64,000 nucleotides of DNA, taken from the NCBI GenBank assembly GCA_963580455.1, contig OY756966.1, positions 13,581,001 to 13,645,000 on the forward strand, given 5' to 3'. Shown piece after piece: positions 26,431 to 36,780 of the stretch (positions are counted from its first letter, which is position 1; the number at the start of each line of letters is the position of its first letter). Under the pieces are notes generated by a model. That model saw nothing but the letters and a program-made list of their open reading frames with translations, was not told the origin of the DNA and did not search any database. The translations under genes were made by a program, and so were the position numbers. This DNA is from Euonymus europaeus (taxonomy: Eukaryota > Streptophyta > Magnoliopsida > Celastrales > Celastraceae).

Positions 26431-28030
26431 CTATCCCGAGCAACTTTCACAGTCCGAAGTTGTTCAACTCTCTCTATGGAGGAGCTTTTAACGGTTTTGT
26501 CCATTTGTCATAGAAAGTTGGTGTTTTGGCACCGAAATAATGTAGGAAGCTTATACTCGTAAAAATTGACATAGAAGAATAATAAAAAGTCTATCCCAAT
26601 CAACTTTCACAGTCCGAAGTTGTTCAACTCTCTCTATGGAGGAGCTTTTAACGGTTTTGTCCATTTGTCATAGAAAGTTGGTGTTTTGGCACCGAAATAA
26701 TGTAGGAAGCTTATACTCGTAAAATTTGACATAGAAGAACAATAAAAAGTCTATCCCGAGCAACTTTGATCGTCCGAAGTTGTTCAACTCTCTCTATGGA
26801 GGAGCTTTTAACGGTTTTGTCCATTTGTCTTTGAAAGTTGGTGTTTTGTGACCGAAATAATGTAGGAAGCTTATACTCATAAAATTTGACATAGAAGAAC
26901 AATAAAAAGTCTATCCCGAGCAACTTTCACAGTCCGAAGTTGCTCAACTCTCTCTATGGAGGAGCTTTTAACGGTTTCGTCCATTTGTGAAAGAAAGTTG
27001 GTGTTTTGGCATCGAAATAATCTAGGAAGCTTATACTCATAAAATTTGACATATAAGAACAATAGATATTGTACACCGAGCAACTTTGATGGTCCGAAGT
27101 TGCTCAACTCTCTCTATGGAGGAGCTTTTAACGGTTTTGTCCATTTGTCATAGAAAGTTGGTGTTTTGGCATCGAAATAATGTAGGAAGCTTATACTCGT
27201 AAAAATTGACATAGAAGAATAATAAAAAGTCTATCCCAAGCAACTTTCACAGTCCGAAGTTGTTCAACTCTCTCTATGGAGGAGCTTTTAACGGTTTTGT
27301 CCATTTGTCATAGAAAGTTGGTGTTTTGGCACCGAAATATTGTAGGAAGCTTATACTCGTAAAATTTGACATAGAAGAACTATAAAAAGTATATCCCGAG
27401 CAACTTTCACAGTCCGAAGTTGCTCAACTCTCTCTATGGAGGAGCTTTTAATGGTTTTGTCCATTTGTCAAAGAAAGTTGGTGTTTTGTCATCGAAATAA
27501 TCTAGGAAGCTTATACTCATAAAATTTGACATATAAGAACAATAGAAAGTCTACACCGAGAAACTTTGATGGTCCGAAGTTGCTCAACTCTCTCTATGGA
27601 GGAGCTTTTAACGGTTTTGTCCATTTGTCATAGAAAGTTGGTGTTTTGTGATCGAAATAATCTAGGAAGCTTATACTCATAAAATTTGACATATAAGAAC
27701 AATAGAAAGTCTATCCCGAGAAACTTTGATAGTCCGAAGTTGCTCAACTCTCTCTACGGAGGAGATTTTAGCGGTTTTGTCCATTTGTCATAGAAAGTTG
27801 GTTTTTTTGCATTGAAACATTGTAGGAAGCTTATACTCGTAAAATTTGACATCGAAGAACAATAAAAAGTCTTTCCCGAACAACTTTCACAGTCCGAAGT
27901 TGCTCAACTCTCTCTATGGAGGAGCTTTTAACGGTTTTTTCCATTTGTCAAAGAAAATTGGTGTTTTGCCTTCGAAATAATGTAGGAAGCTTATACTCGT
28001 AAAATTTGACATAGAAGAACAATAAAAAGT
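26431..28030 (+). repeat. 10-unit (1600-bp) higher-order repeat, copy 1
   Basis: About 26431-27500 is repeated at offset 1600. Landmarks are CAATCAAC, GATCGTCCG, GTCTTTGAAAG, TGTGACCG, TTTCGTCCATTTGTGAAAG (about 26975), GATATTGTACACC, CCGAAATATTG and TTTTAATGG. The tail (about 27640-27990: TGTGATCG, GGAGATTTTAGCGG, GCATTGAAACATTG, CTTTCCCG, GCCTTCG) instead matches about 29400-29760 at offset 1760 and is related to the 9-unit repeat at 20-23 kb. Confidence 0.78.
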
Positions 28031-29760
28031 CTATCCCGAGCAACTTTCACAGTCCGAAGTTGTTCAACTCTCTCTATGGAGGAGCTTTTAACGGTTTTGT
28101 CCATTTGTCATAGAAAGTTGGTGTTTTGGCACCGAAATAATGTAGGAAGCTTATACTCGTAAAAATTGACATAGAAGAATAATAAAAAGTCTATCCCAAT
28201 CAACTTTCACAGTCCGAAGTTGTTCAACACTCTCTATGGAGGAGCTTTTAACGGTTTTGTCCATTTGTCATAGAAAGTTGGTGTTTTGGCACCGAAATAA
28301 TGTAGGAAGCTTATACTCGTAAAATTTGACATAGAAGAACAATAAAAAGTCTATCCCGAGCAACTTTGATCGTCCGAAGTTGTTCAACTCTCTCTATGGA
28401 GGAGCTTTTAACGGTTTTGTCCATTTGTCTTAGAAAGTTGGTGTTTTGTGACCGAAATAATGTAGGAAGCTTATACTCATAAAATTTGACATAGAAGAAC
28501 AATAAAAAGTCTATCCCGAGCAACTTTCACAGTCCGAAGTTGCTCAACTCTCTCTATGGAGGAGCTTTTAACGGTTTCGTCCATTTGTGAAAGAAAGTTG
28601 GTGTTTTGGCATCGAAATAATCTAGGAAGGTTATACTCATAAAATTTGACATATAAGAACAATAGATATTGTACACCGAGCAACTTTGATGGTCCGAAGT
28701 TGCTCAACTCTCTCTATGGAGGAGCTTTTAACGGTTTTGTCCATTTGTCATAGAAAGTTGGTGTTTTGGCATCGAAATAATGTAGGAAGCTTATACTCGT
28801 AAAATTTGACATAGAAGAACAATAAAAAGTCTATCCCAAGCAACTTTCACAGTCCGAAGTTGTTCAACTCTCTCTATGGAGGAGCTTTTAACGGTTTTGT
28901 CCATTTGCCATAGAAAGTTGGTGTTTTGGCACCGAAATATTGTAGGAAGCTTATACTCGTAAAATTTGACATAGAAGAACAATAAAAAGTATATCCCGAG
29001 CAACTTTCACAGTCCGAAGTTGCTCAACTCTCTCTATGGAGGAGCTTTTAATGGTTTTGTCCATTTGTCAAAGAAAGTTGGTGTTTTGTCATCGAAATAA
29101 TCTAGGAAAGTTATACTCATAAAATTTGACATAGAAGAACAATAGAAATTGTACACCGAGCAACTTTGATGGTCCGAAGTTGCTCAACTCTCTCTATGGA
29201 GGAGCTTTTAACGGTTTTGTTCATTTGTCATAGAAAGTTGGTGTTTTGGCATCGAAATATTGTAGGAAGCTTATATTCGTAAAAATTGACATAGAAGAAC
29301 AATAAAAAGTCTATCCCAAGCAACTTTCACAGTCCGAAGTTGCTCAACTCTCTCTATGGAGGAGCTTTTAACGGTTTTGTCCATTTGTCAAAGAAAGTTG
29401 GTGTTTTGTGATCGAAATAATCTAGGAAGCTTATACTCATAAAATTTGACATATAAGAACAATAGAAAGTCTATCCCGAGAAACTTTGATAGTCCGAAGT
29501 TGCTCAACTCTCTCTACGGAGGAGATTTTAGCGGTTTTGTCCATTTGTCATAGAAAGTTGGTTTTTTTGCATTGAAACATTGTAGGAAGCTTATACTCGT
29601 AAAATTTGACATCGAAGAACAGTAAAAAGTCTTTCCCGAACAACTTTCACAGTCCGAAGTTGCTCAACTCTCTCTATGGAGGAGCTTTTAACGGTTTTTC
29701 CATTTGTCAAAGAAAATTGGTGTTTTGCCTTCGAAATAATGTAGGAAGCTTATACTCGTA
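28031..29760 (+). repeat. 10-unit higher-order repeat, copy 2
   Basis: Follows the preceding 1600-bp copy until about 29100, keeping GTGAAAG (about 28587), GATATTGTACACC (about 28666) and TTTTAATGG (about 29046). Private changes are GAAGGTTATAC (28627) and TTTGCCATAG (about 28905). One extra unit follows at about 29100-29260 (AGAACAATAGAAATTG with TTGTTCATTTG), which shifts the later offset to 1760. Confidence 0.76.
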
Positions 29761-32035
29761 AAATTTGACATAGAAGAACAATAAAAAAGTCTATCCCGAG
29801 CAATTTTGATAGTCCGAAGTTGCTCAACTCTCTCAATGGAGGAGCTTTTAACGGTTTTGTCTATTTTTATATAAAGTTGGTGTTTTATCATCGAAATAAT
29901 GTAGGAAGCTTATACTGGTAAAAGTTGACATAGAAGAACAATAAAAAGTCTATCCCGAGCAAGTTTGATAGTCCGAAGTTGCTCAACTCTCTCTATGGAG
30001 GAGCTCTTAACGGTTTTGTCCATTTGTCATAAAAAGTTGGAGTTTTGGCGTCGAAATAATCTATGAAGCTTATACTCGTAAAATTTCACATATGAGAACA
30101 ATAAAAATTGTACACCGAGCAACTTTGATGGTCCGAAGTTGCTCAACTCTCTCTATGGTGGAGCTTTTAACGGTTTTGTCCATCTGTCATAAAAAGTTGG
30201 TGTTTTGGCATCGAAATAATATAGGAAGCTTATACTCGTAAAATTTGACATAGAAGAACAATAAAAAGTCTATCCCGAGCAACTTTGATCGTCCGAAGTT
30301 GTTCAACTCTCTCTATGGAGGAGCTTTTAACGGTTTTGTCCATTTGTCATAGAAAGTTGGTGTTTTGTGACCGAAATAATGTAGGAAGCTTATACTCATA
30401 AAATTTGACATAGAAGAACAATAAAAAGTCTATCACGAGCAACTTTCACAGTCCGAAGTTGCTCAACACTCTCTATGGAGGAGCTTTTAACGGTTTCTTC
30501 CATTTGCCAAAGAAAGTTGGTGTTTTGGCATCGAAATAATCTAGGAAGCTTATACCCATAAAATTTGACATATAAGAACAATAGAAATTGTACACCGAGC
30601 AACTTTGATGGTCCGAAGTTGCTCAACTCTCTCTATGGAGGAGCTTTTAACGGTTTTGTCCATTTGTCATAAAAAGTTGGTGTTTTGGCGTCGAAATAAT
30701 GTAGGAAGCTTATACTCGTAAAAATTGACATAGAAGAATAATAAAAAGTCTATCCCAAGCAACTTTCACAGTCCGAAGTTGTTCAACTCTCTCTATGGAG
30801 GAGCTTTTAACGGTTTTGTCCATTTGTGATAGAAAGTTGGTGTTTTGGCACCGAAATAATGTAGGAAGCTTATACTCATAAAATTTGAAGTAAAAGAACA
30901 ATAAAAACTCTATCCCGAGCAACTTTGATGGTCCGAAGTTGCTCAACTCTCTCTATGGAGGAGCTTTTAACGGTTTCGTCCATTTGTCAAAGAAAGTTGG
31001 TGTTTTGGCATCGAAATAATCTAGGAAGCTTATACTCATAAAATTTGACATATAGGAACAATAGAAATTGTACACCGAGCAACTTTGATGGTCCGAAGTT
31101 CCTCAACCCTCTCTATGGAGGAGCTTTTAACGGTTTTGTCCATTTGTCATAGAAAGTTGGTGTTTTGGCATCGAAATAATGTAGGAAGCTTATACTCGTA
31201 AAAATTGACATAGAAGAATAATAAAAAGTCTATCCCAAGCAACTTTCACAGTCCGAAGTTGTTCAACTCTCTCTATGGAGGAGCTTTTAACGGTTTTGTC
31301 CATTTGTCATAGAAAGTTGGTGTTTTGGCACCGAAATATTGTAGGAAGCTTATACTCTTAAAATTTGACATAGAAGAACAATAAAAAGTCTATCCCGAGC
31401 AACTTTCACAGTCCGAAGTTGCTCAACTCTCTCTATGGAGTAACCCTTAACGGTTTTGTCCATTTGTCATAAAAAGTTGATGTTTTGGCGTCGAAATAAT
31501 CTATGAAGCTTATACTCGTAAAATTTCACATATGAGAACAATAAAATTATATGCCGAGCAACTTTGATGGTCCGAAGTTGCTCAACGCTCTCTATGGAGG
31601 AGCTTTTAACGATTTTGTCCATTTGTCAAAGAAAGTTGGTATTTTGTCATCGAAATAATCTAGGAAGCTTATACTCATAAAATTTGACATATAAGAACAA
31701 TAGAAAGTCTATCCCGAGAAACTTTGATAGTCCGAAGTTGCTCAACTCTATCTATGGAGGAGCTTTTAACGGTTTTATCCATTTCTCATGGGAAGTTGGT
31801 GTTTTGGAATCGAAACAATGTAGGAAGCTTATACTCATAAAATTTGACATAGAAGAACAATAAAAAGTCTATCCCGAGCAACTTTCACAGTCCGAAGTTG
31901 CTCAACTCTCTCTATGGAGGAGCTTTTAACGGTTTGGTCCATTTGTCAGAGAAAGTTGGTGTTTTGGCATCGAAATAATGTAGGAAGCTTATACTCGTAA
32001 AATTTGACATAGAAGAACAATAAAAAGTCTATCCC

Positions 32036-32063
32036 GAGCAACTTTGATAGTCCGAAGTTGCTC
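32036..32063. repeat. dyad-symmetry core of the monomer (9-bp arms, 10-base spacer)
   Basis: GAGCAACTT is followed by TGATAGTCCG and then AAGTTGCTC, the exact reverse complement of the first arm. In RNA a G-U and a G-C pair could extend the stem to 11 pairs around a 6-base loop. The element occurs at the same place in essentially every unit, with arm variants such as GAACAAC, AAGCAAC, GAGAAAC on the left and GTTGTTC or GTTGCTG on the right. The spacer is the more variable part (GATAG, CACAG, GATGG, GATCG, GATTG). Dyad symmetry is known in several centromeric satellites that lack CENP-B boxes; a role here is inference. Confidence 0.9.
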
Positions 32064-32087
32064 AACTCTCTCTATGGAGGAGCTTTT

Positions 32088-32092
32088 AACGG
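32088..32092 (+). promoter_or_regulatory. AACGG core (MYB / MSA-like) present in most monomers
   Basis: The TTTTAACGGTTTTG segment contains AACGG, the core of the plant mitosis-specific activator element recognised by three-repeat MYB proteins. The flanks fit the full element only partly. It is kept in most units. Class variants that lose it are AACGAT, TATCGG, AACTG, AACCG and AATGG. A five-base match is weak evidence for function. I list it only because it recurs on the order of hundreds of times in one orientation. Confidence 0.25.
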
Positions 32093-33103
32093 TTTTGTCC
32101 ATTTTTCATAGAAAGTTGGTGTTTTGGCATCGAAATAATGTAGGAAGCTTATACTCGTAAAATTTCACATATGAGAACAATAAAAATTATACACCGAGCA
32201 ACTTTGATGGTCCGAAGTTGCTCAACTCTCTCTATGGAGGAGCTTTTAACGGTTTTGTCCATTTGTCATAGAAAGTTGGTGTTTTGGCATCGAAATAATG
32301 TAGGAAGCTTATACTCGTAAAATTTCACATATGAGAACAATAAAAATTATACACCGAGCAACTTTGATGGTCCGAAGTTGCTCAACTCTCTCTATTGAGG
32401 AGCTTTTAACGTTTTTGTCCATTTGTCAAAGAAAGTTGGTGTTTTGGCATCGAAATAATCTAGGAAGCTTATGCTCGTAAAAATTGACATAGAAGAACAA
32501 TAGAAAGTCTATCCCGAGAAACTTTGATAGTCCGAAGTTGCTCAACTCTCTCTATGGAGGAGCTTTTAACGGTTTTGTCCATTTGTCAAAGAAAGTTGGT
32601 GTTTTGGCATCGAAATAATGTAGGAAGCTTATACTCGTAAAAGTTGACATAGAAGAACAATAAAAAGTCTATCCCGAGCAACTTTGATAGTCCGAAGTTG
32701 CTCAACTCTCTCTATGGAGGAGATTTTAACGGTTTTGTCCTTTTGTCATAGAAAGTTGATGTTTTGACATTGAAACATTGTAGGAAGCTTATACTCGTAA
32801 AATTTGACATAGAAGAACAATAAAAAGTCTATCCCGAGCAACTTTCACAGTCCGAAGTTGTTCAACTCTCTCTATGGAGGAGCTTTTAACGGTTTTGTCC
32901 ATTTGTCATAGAAAGTTGGTGTTTTGGCACATAATAATGTAGGAAGCTTATACTCGTAAAATTTGACATAGAAGAACAATAAAAAGTCTATCCCGAGCTA
33001 CTTTCACAGTCCGAAGTTGCTCAACTCTCTCTATGGAGGAGCTTTTAACGGTTTTGTCCATTTGTCAAAGAAAATTGGTGTTCTGGCATCGAAATAATGT
33101 AGA

Positions 33104-33262
33104 AAGCTTATACTCGTAAAAGTTGACATAGAAGAACAATAAAAAGTCTATCCCGAGCAACTTTGATAGTCCGAAGTTGCTCAACTCTCTCTATGGAGGA
33201 GCTCTTAACGGTTTTGTCTATTTTTATAGAAAGTTGGTGTTTTATCATCGAAATAATGTAGG
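33104..33262 (+). repeat. 159-bp monomer with TATTTTTATAG
   Basis: Unit starts at 33104 and 33263 are 159 apart. The lost base is in GTCTATTTTTATAGAAAG, where the consensus reads GTCCATTTGTCATAGAAAG. Compare the 47976-48135 unit, which has the same loss but an extra A elsewhere. Confidence 0.85.
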
Positions 33263-35391
33263 AAGCTTATATTCGTAAAAGTTGACATAGGAGAACAATT
33301 AAAAGTCTATCCCGAGCAACTTTGATAGTCCGAAGTTGCTCAACTCTCTCTATGGAGGAGCTCTTAACGGTTTTGTCCATTTGTCATAAAAAGTTGGTGT
33401 TTTGGCATCGAAATAATCTATGAAGCTTATACTCGTAAAATTTCACATATGAGAACAATAAAAATTATACACCGAGCAACTTTGATGGTCCGAAGTTGCT
33501 CAACTCTCTCTATGGAGGAGCTTTTAACGGTTTTGTCCATTTGTCATAGAAAGTTGGTGTTTTGGCATCGAAATAATGTAGGAAGCTTATACTCGTAAAA
33601 GTTGACATAGAAGAACAATAAAAAGTCTATCCCGAGCAACTTTGATCGTCCGAAGTTGTTCAACTCTCTCTATGGAGGAGCTTTTAACGGTTTTGTCCAT
33701 TTGTCATAGAAAGTTGGTGTTTTGGCACCGAAATAATGTAGGAAGCTTATACTCGTAAAAATTGACAGTGAAGAATAATAAAAAGTCTATCCCAAGCAAC
33801 TTTCACATTCCGATGTTGCTCAACTCTCTGTATAGAGGAGCTTTTAACGGTTTTGTCCATTTGTCAAAGAAAGTCGGTGTTTTGTCATCGAAATAATCTA
33901 GAAAGCTTATAGTCATAAAATTTGACATATAGGAACAATATAAAGTCTATCCCGAGAAACTTTGATAGTCCGAAGTTGCTCAACTCTCTCTATGGAGGAG
34001 CTTTTAACGGTTTTATCCATTTGTCATGGAAAGTTGGTGTTTTGGTATCGAAACAATGTAGGAAGCTTATACTCGTAAAATTTGACATAGAAGAACAATA
34101 AAAAGTCTATCCCGAGCAACTTTCACAGTCCGAAGTTGCTCAACTCTCTCTATGGAGAAGCTTTTAACGGTTTTATCCATTTGTCATGGAAAGTTGGTGT
34201 TTTGGCATCGAAACAATGTAGGAAGCTTATACTCGTAAAAGTTGACATAGAAGAACAATAAAAAGTCTATCTCGAGCAACTTTGATAGTCCGAAGTTGCT
34301 CAACTCTCTCTATGGAGGAGCTTTTATCGATTTTGTCTATTTGTCATAGAAAGTTGTTGTTTTGCCATCGAAATAATGTAGCAAGCTTATACACGTAAAA
34401 TTTGACATAGAAGAACAATAAAAAGTCTATCCCGAGCAACTTTGATCGTCCGAAGTTGTTCAACTCTCTCTATGGAGGAGCTTTTAACGGTTTTGTCCAT
34501 TTGTCAAAGAAAGTTGGTGTTTTGGCATCGAAATAATCTAGGAAGCTTATACTCATAAAATTTGACATATAAGAATAATAGAAGGTCTATCCCGAGAAAC
34601 TTTGATAGTCCGAAGTTGCTCAACTATCTCTATGGAGGAGCTTTTAACGGTTTTATCCATTTGTCATGGAAAGTTGGTGTTTTGGCATCGAAACAATGTA
34701 GGAAGCTTATACTCATAAAATTTGACATAGAAGAACAATAAAAAGTCTATCCCGAGCAAATTTCACAGTCCGAAGTTGCTCAACTCTCTCTATGGAGGAG
34801 CTTTTAACGGTTTTGTCCATTTGTCAGAGAAAGTTGGTGTTTTGGCATCGAAATAATGTAGGAAGCTTATACTCGTAAAAGTTGTCATAGAAGAACAATA
34901 AAAGTCTATCCCGAGCAACTTTGATAGTCCGAAGTTGCTCAACTCTCTCTATGGAGGAGCTCTTAACGGTTTTGTCCATTTGTCATAAAATGTTGATGTT
35001 TTGGCGTCGAAATAATCTATGAAGCTTATACTCGTAAAATTTCACATATGAGAACAATAAAATTGTACACCGAGCAACTTTGATGGTCCGAAGTTGCTCA
35101 TCTCTCTCTATGGAGGAGCTTTTAACGATTTTGTCCATTTGTCATAGAAAGTTGGTGTTTTGACATCGAAATAATGTAGGAAGCTTATACTCGAAAAATT
35201 AGACATAGAAGAACAATAAAAAGTCTATCCCGAGCAACTTTGATAGTCCGAATTTGCTTAACTCTCTCTATGGAGGAGCTTTTAACGGTTTTGTCCATTT
35301 GTCATAGAAAGTTGGTGTTTTCGCATCGAAATAATGTAGGAAGCATATACTTGTAAAAGTTGACATAGAAGAACAATAAAAAGTCTAGCCC

Positions 35392-35419
35392 GAGCAACTT
35401 TGAAAGTTCAAAGTTGCTC
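35392..35419. repeat. extended palindrome (13-bp arms, AG centre)
   Basis: GAGCAACTTTGAA, then AG, then TTCAAAGTTGCTC. Three substitutions against the consensus (T to A, C to T, G to A) each convert a non-pair or wobble into a Watson-Crick pair. It lies in U1, in a unit whose HindIII site is changed to AAGCATATAC. Confidence 0.93.
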
Positions 35420-35980
35420 AACTCTCTCTACCGAGGAGCTTTTAACCGTTTTATCCATTTGTCATGGAAAGTTGGTGTTTTGGCATCGAAATAATGTAGG
35501 AAGCTTATACTCGTAAAAGTTGACATAGAAGAACAATAAAAAGTCTATCCCGAGCAACTTTGATAGTCCGAAGTTGCTCAACTCTCTCTACGGAGGAAAT
35601 TTTATCGGTTTTGTCTATTTGTCATAGAAAGTTGTTGTTTTGGCATCGAAATAATGTAGGAAGCTTATACTCGTAAAAGTTGACATAGAAGAACAATAAA
35701 AAGTCTATCCCGAGCAACTTTGATAGTCCGAAGTTGCTCAACTCTCTCTATGGAGGAGCTTTTATCGGTTTTGTCTATTTGTCATAGAAAGTTGGTGTTT
35801 TGGCATCGAAATAATGTAGGAAGCTTATACACGTAAAATTTGACATAGAAGAACAATAGAAAGTCAATCCCGAGCAATTTTGAGAGTCCGAAGTTGCTCA
35901 ACTCTCTCTATGGAGGAGCTTTTAACGGTTTTGTCCATTTGTCATAGAAAGTTGGTGTTTTGGCATCGAAATAATGTAGG

Positions 35981-36780
35981 AAGCTTATACTCGTAAAATT
36001 TGACATAGAAGAACAATAAAAATTCTATCCCGAGCAACTTTGATAGTCCGGAGTTGCTTAACTCTCTCTATGGAGGACCTTTTAATGGTTTTGTCCATTT
36101 GTCATAGAAAGTTGGTGTTTTGGCATCGAAATAATGTAGAAAGCTTATACTTGTAAAATTTGACATAGAAGAACAACAAAAAGTCTAGCCCGAGCAACTT
36201 TGAAAGTTGAAAGTTGCTCAACTCTCTCTACCGAGGAGCTTTTAACGGTTTTATCCATTTGTCATGGAAAGTTGGTGTTTTGGCATCGAAATAATGTAGG
36301 AAGCTTATACTCGTAAAAGTTGACATAGAAGAACAATAAAAAGTGTATCCCGAGCAACTTTGATAGTCCGAAGTTGCTCAACTCTCTCTATGGAGGAGCT
36401 TTTATCGGTTTTGTCTATTTGTCATAGAAAGTTGTTGTTTTGGCATCGAAATAATGTAGGAAGCTTATACTCGTAAAATTTGACGTAGAAGAACAATAAA
36501 AACTCTATCCCGAGCAACTTTGATGGTCCGAAGTTGCTCAACTCTCTCTATGCAGGAGCTTTTAACGGTTTTGTCCATTTATCATAGAAAGTTGGTGTTT
36601 TGGCATCGAAATAATGTAGGAAGCCTATACTCGTAAAATTTGACATAGAAGAACAATAGAAAGTTTATCCCGAGCAATTTTGATAGTCCGAAGTTGCTCA
36701 ACTCTCTCTATGGAGGAGCTTTTAACGGTTTTGTCCATTTATCATAGAAAGTTGGTGTTTTGGCATCGAAATAATGTAGG
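35981..36780 (+). repeat. 5-monomer segment, first of a direct tandem pair
   Basis: The five units (AAAATTCTATCCCG with GGAGTTGCTTA; CAACAAAAAG with the near-palindrome; AAAAGTTGAC with TTTTATCGG; GACGTAG with TATGCAGG; AATAGAAAGTTTATCCC) are repeated immediately downstream, 800 bases on, with almost no differences. Only the first base group differs: AAGCTTATAC here, AAGCCTATAC in the second copy. The later 3198-bp units carry this five-unit set once. Confidence 0.88.
36192..36219. repeat. near-palindrome (13-bp arms, one G-G mismatch)
   Basis: GTTGAAAG replaces GTTCAAAG, leaving 10 outer pairs, one G-G mismatch and two inner pairs. It lies in the first 5-monomer segment of U1. Confidence 0.9.

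Larger units (their letters stand above)
31985..32144 (+). repeat. reference monomer (160 bp), one base from the window consensus
   Basis: This unit matches my by-eye consensus except for T instead of G in TTTTCAT (consensus TTGTCAT). Unit positions: HindIII site 1-6; A/T tract AAAATTT about 15-21; AATAAAAAG about 35-43; dyad 52-79; (CT)4 run about 82-89; AACGG in T-rich sequence 104-108; T-tracts near 100-103, 109-112, 118-120 and 138-141. It is plain A type, with GTCTATCCC left of the dyad and GATAGTCC as the dyad spacer. It is a convenient yardstick for the variant classes. Reading frame is irrelevant: 160 is not a multiple of three and all frames meet stops within a trimer. Confidence 0.95.
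29761..33910 (+). repeat. loosely ordered mixture with TTATACACC units
   Basis: No clean multi-kilobase copy stands out here. New unit types appear: TTTCACATATGAG with TTGTACACC or TTATACACC (about 30085, 31525, 32165, 32325, 33445), GGAGCTCTTAACGG, and GGCGTCG with ATCTATGAAGC. Near 31440 one unit has GGAGTAACCCTTAACGG. Near 32930 a unit reads GGCACATAATAATG, one base short. The 159-bp unit at 33104-33262 carries TATTTTTATAGAAAG. The nearest-to-consensus units of the window lie here (31985-32144). Confidence 0.75.

Noticed and set aside
32030..32060. CENP-B box, suggested by CCCG on one side and CGAA on the other side of the dyad
   Set aside because: The box needs seven bases between the two halves in this orientation; here there are sixteen. 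No other match was seen.
32036..32063. Rho-independent terminator, from the stem-loop followed by T-rich sequence
   Set aside because: The T-run is more than 20 bases downstream of the stem, the stem is AT-containing and it recurs in every unit with no upstream gene. The setting is eukaryotic satellite.
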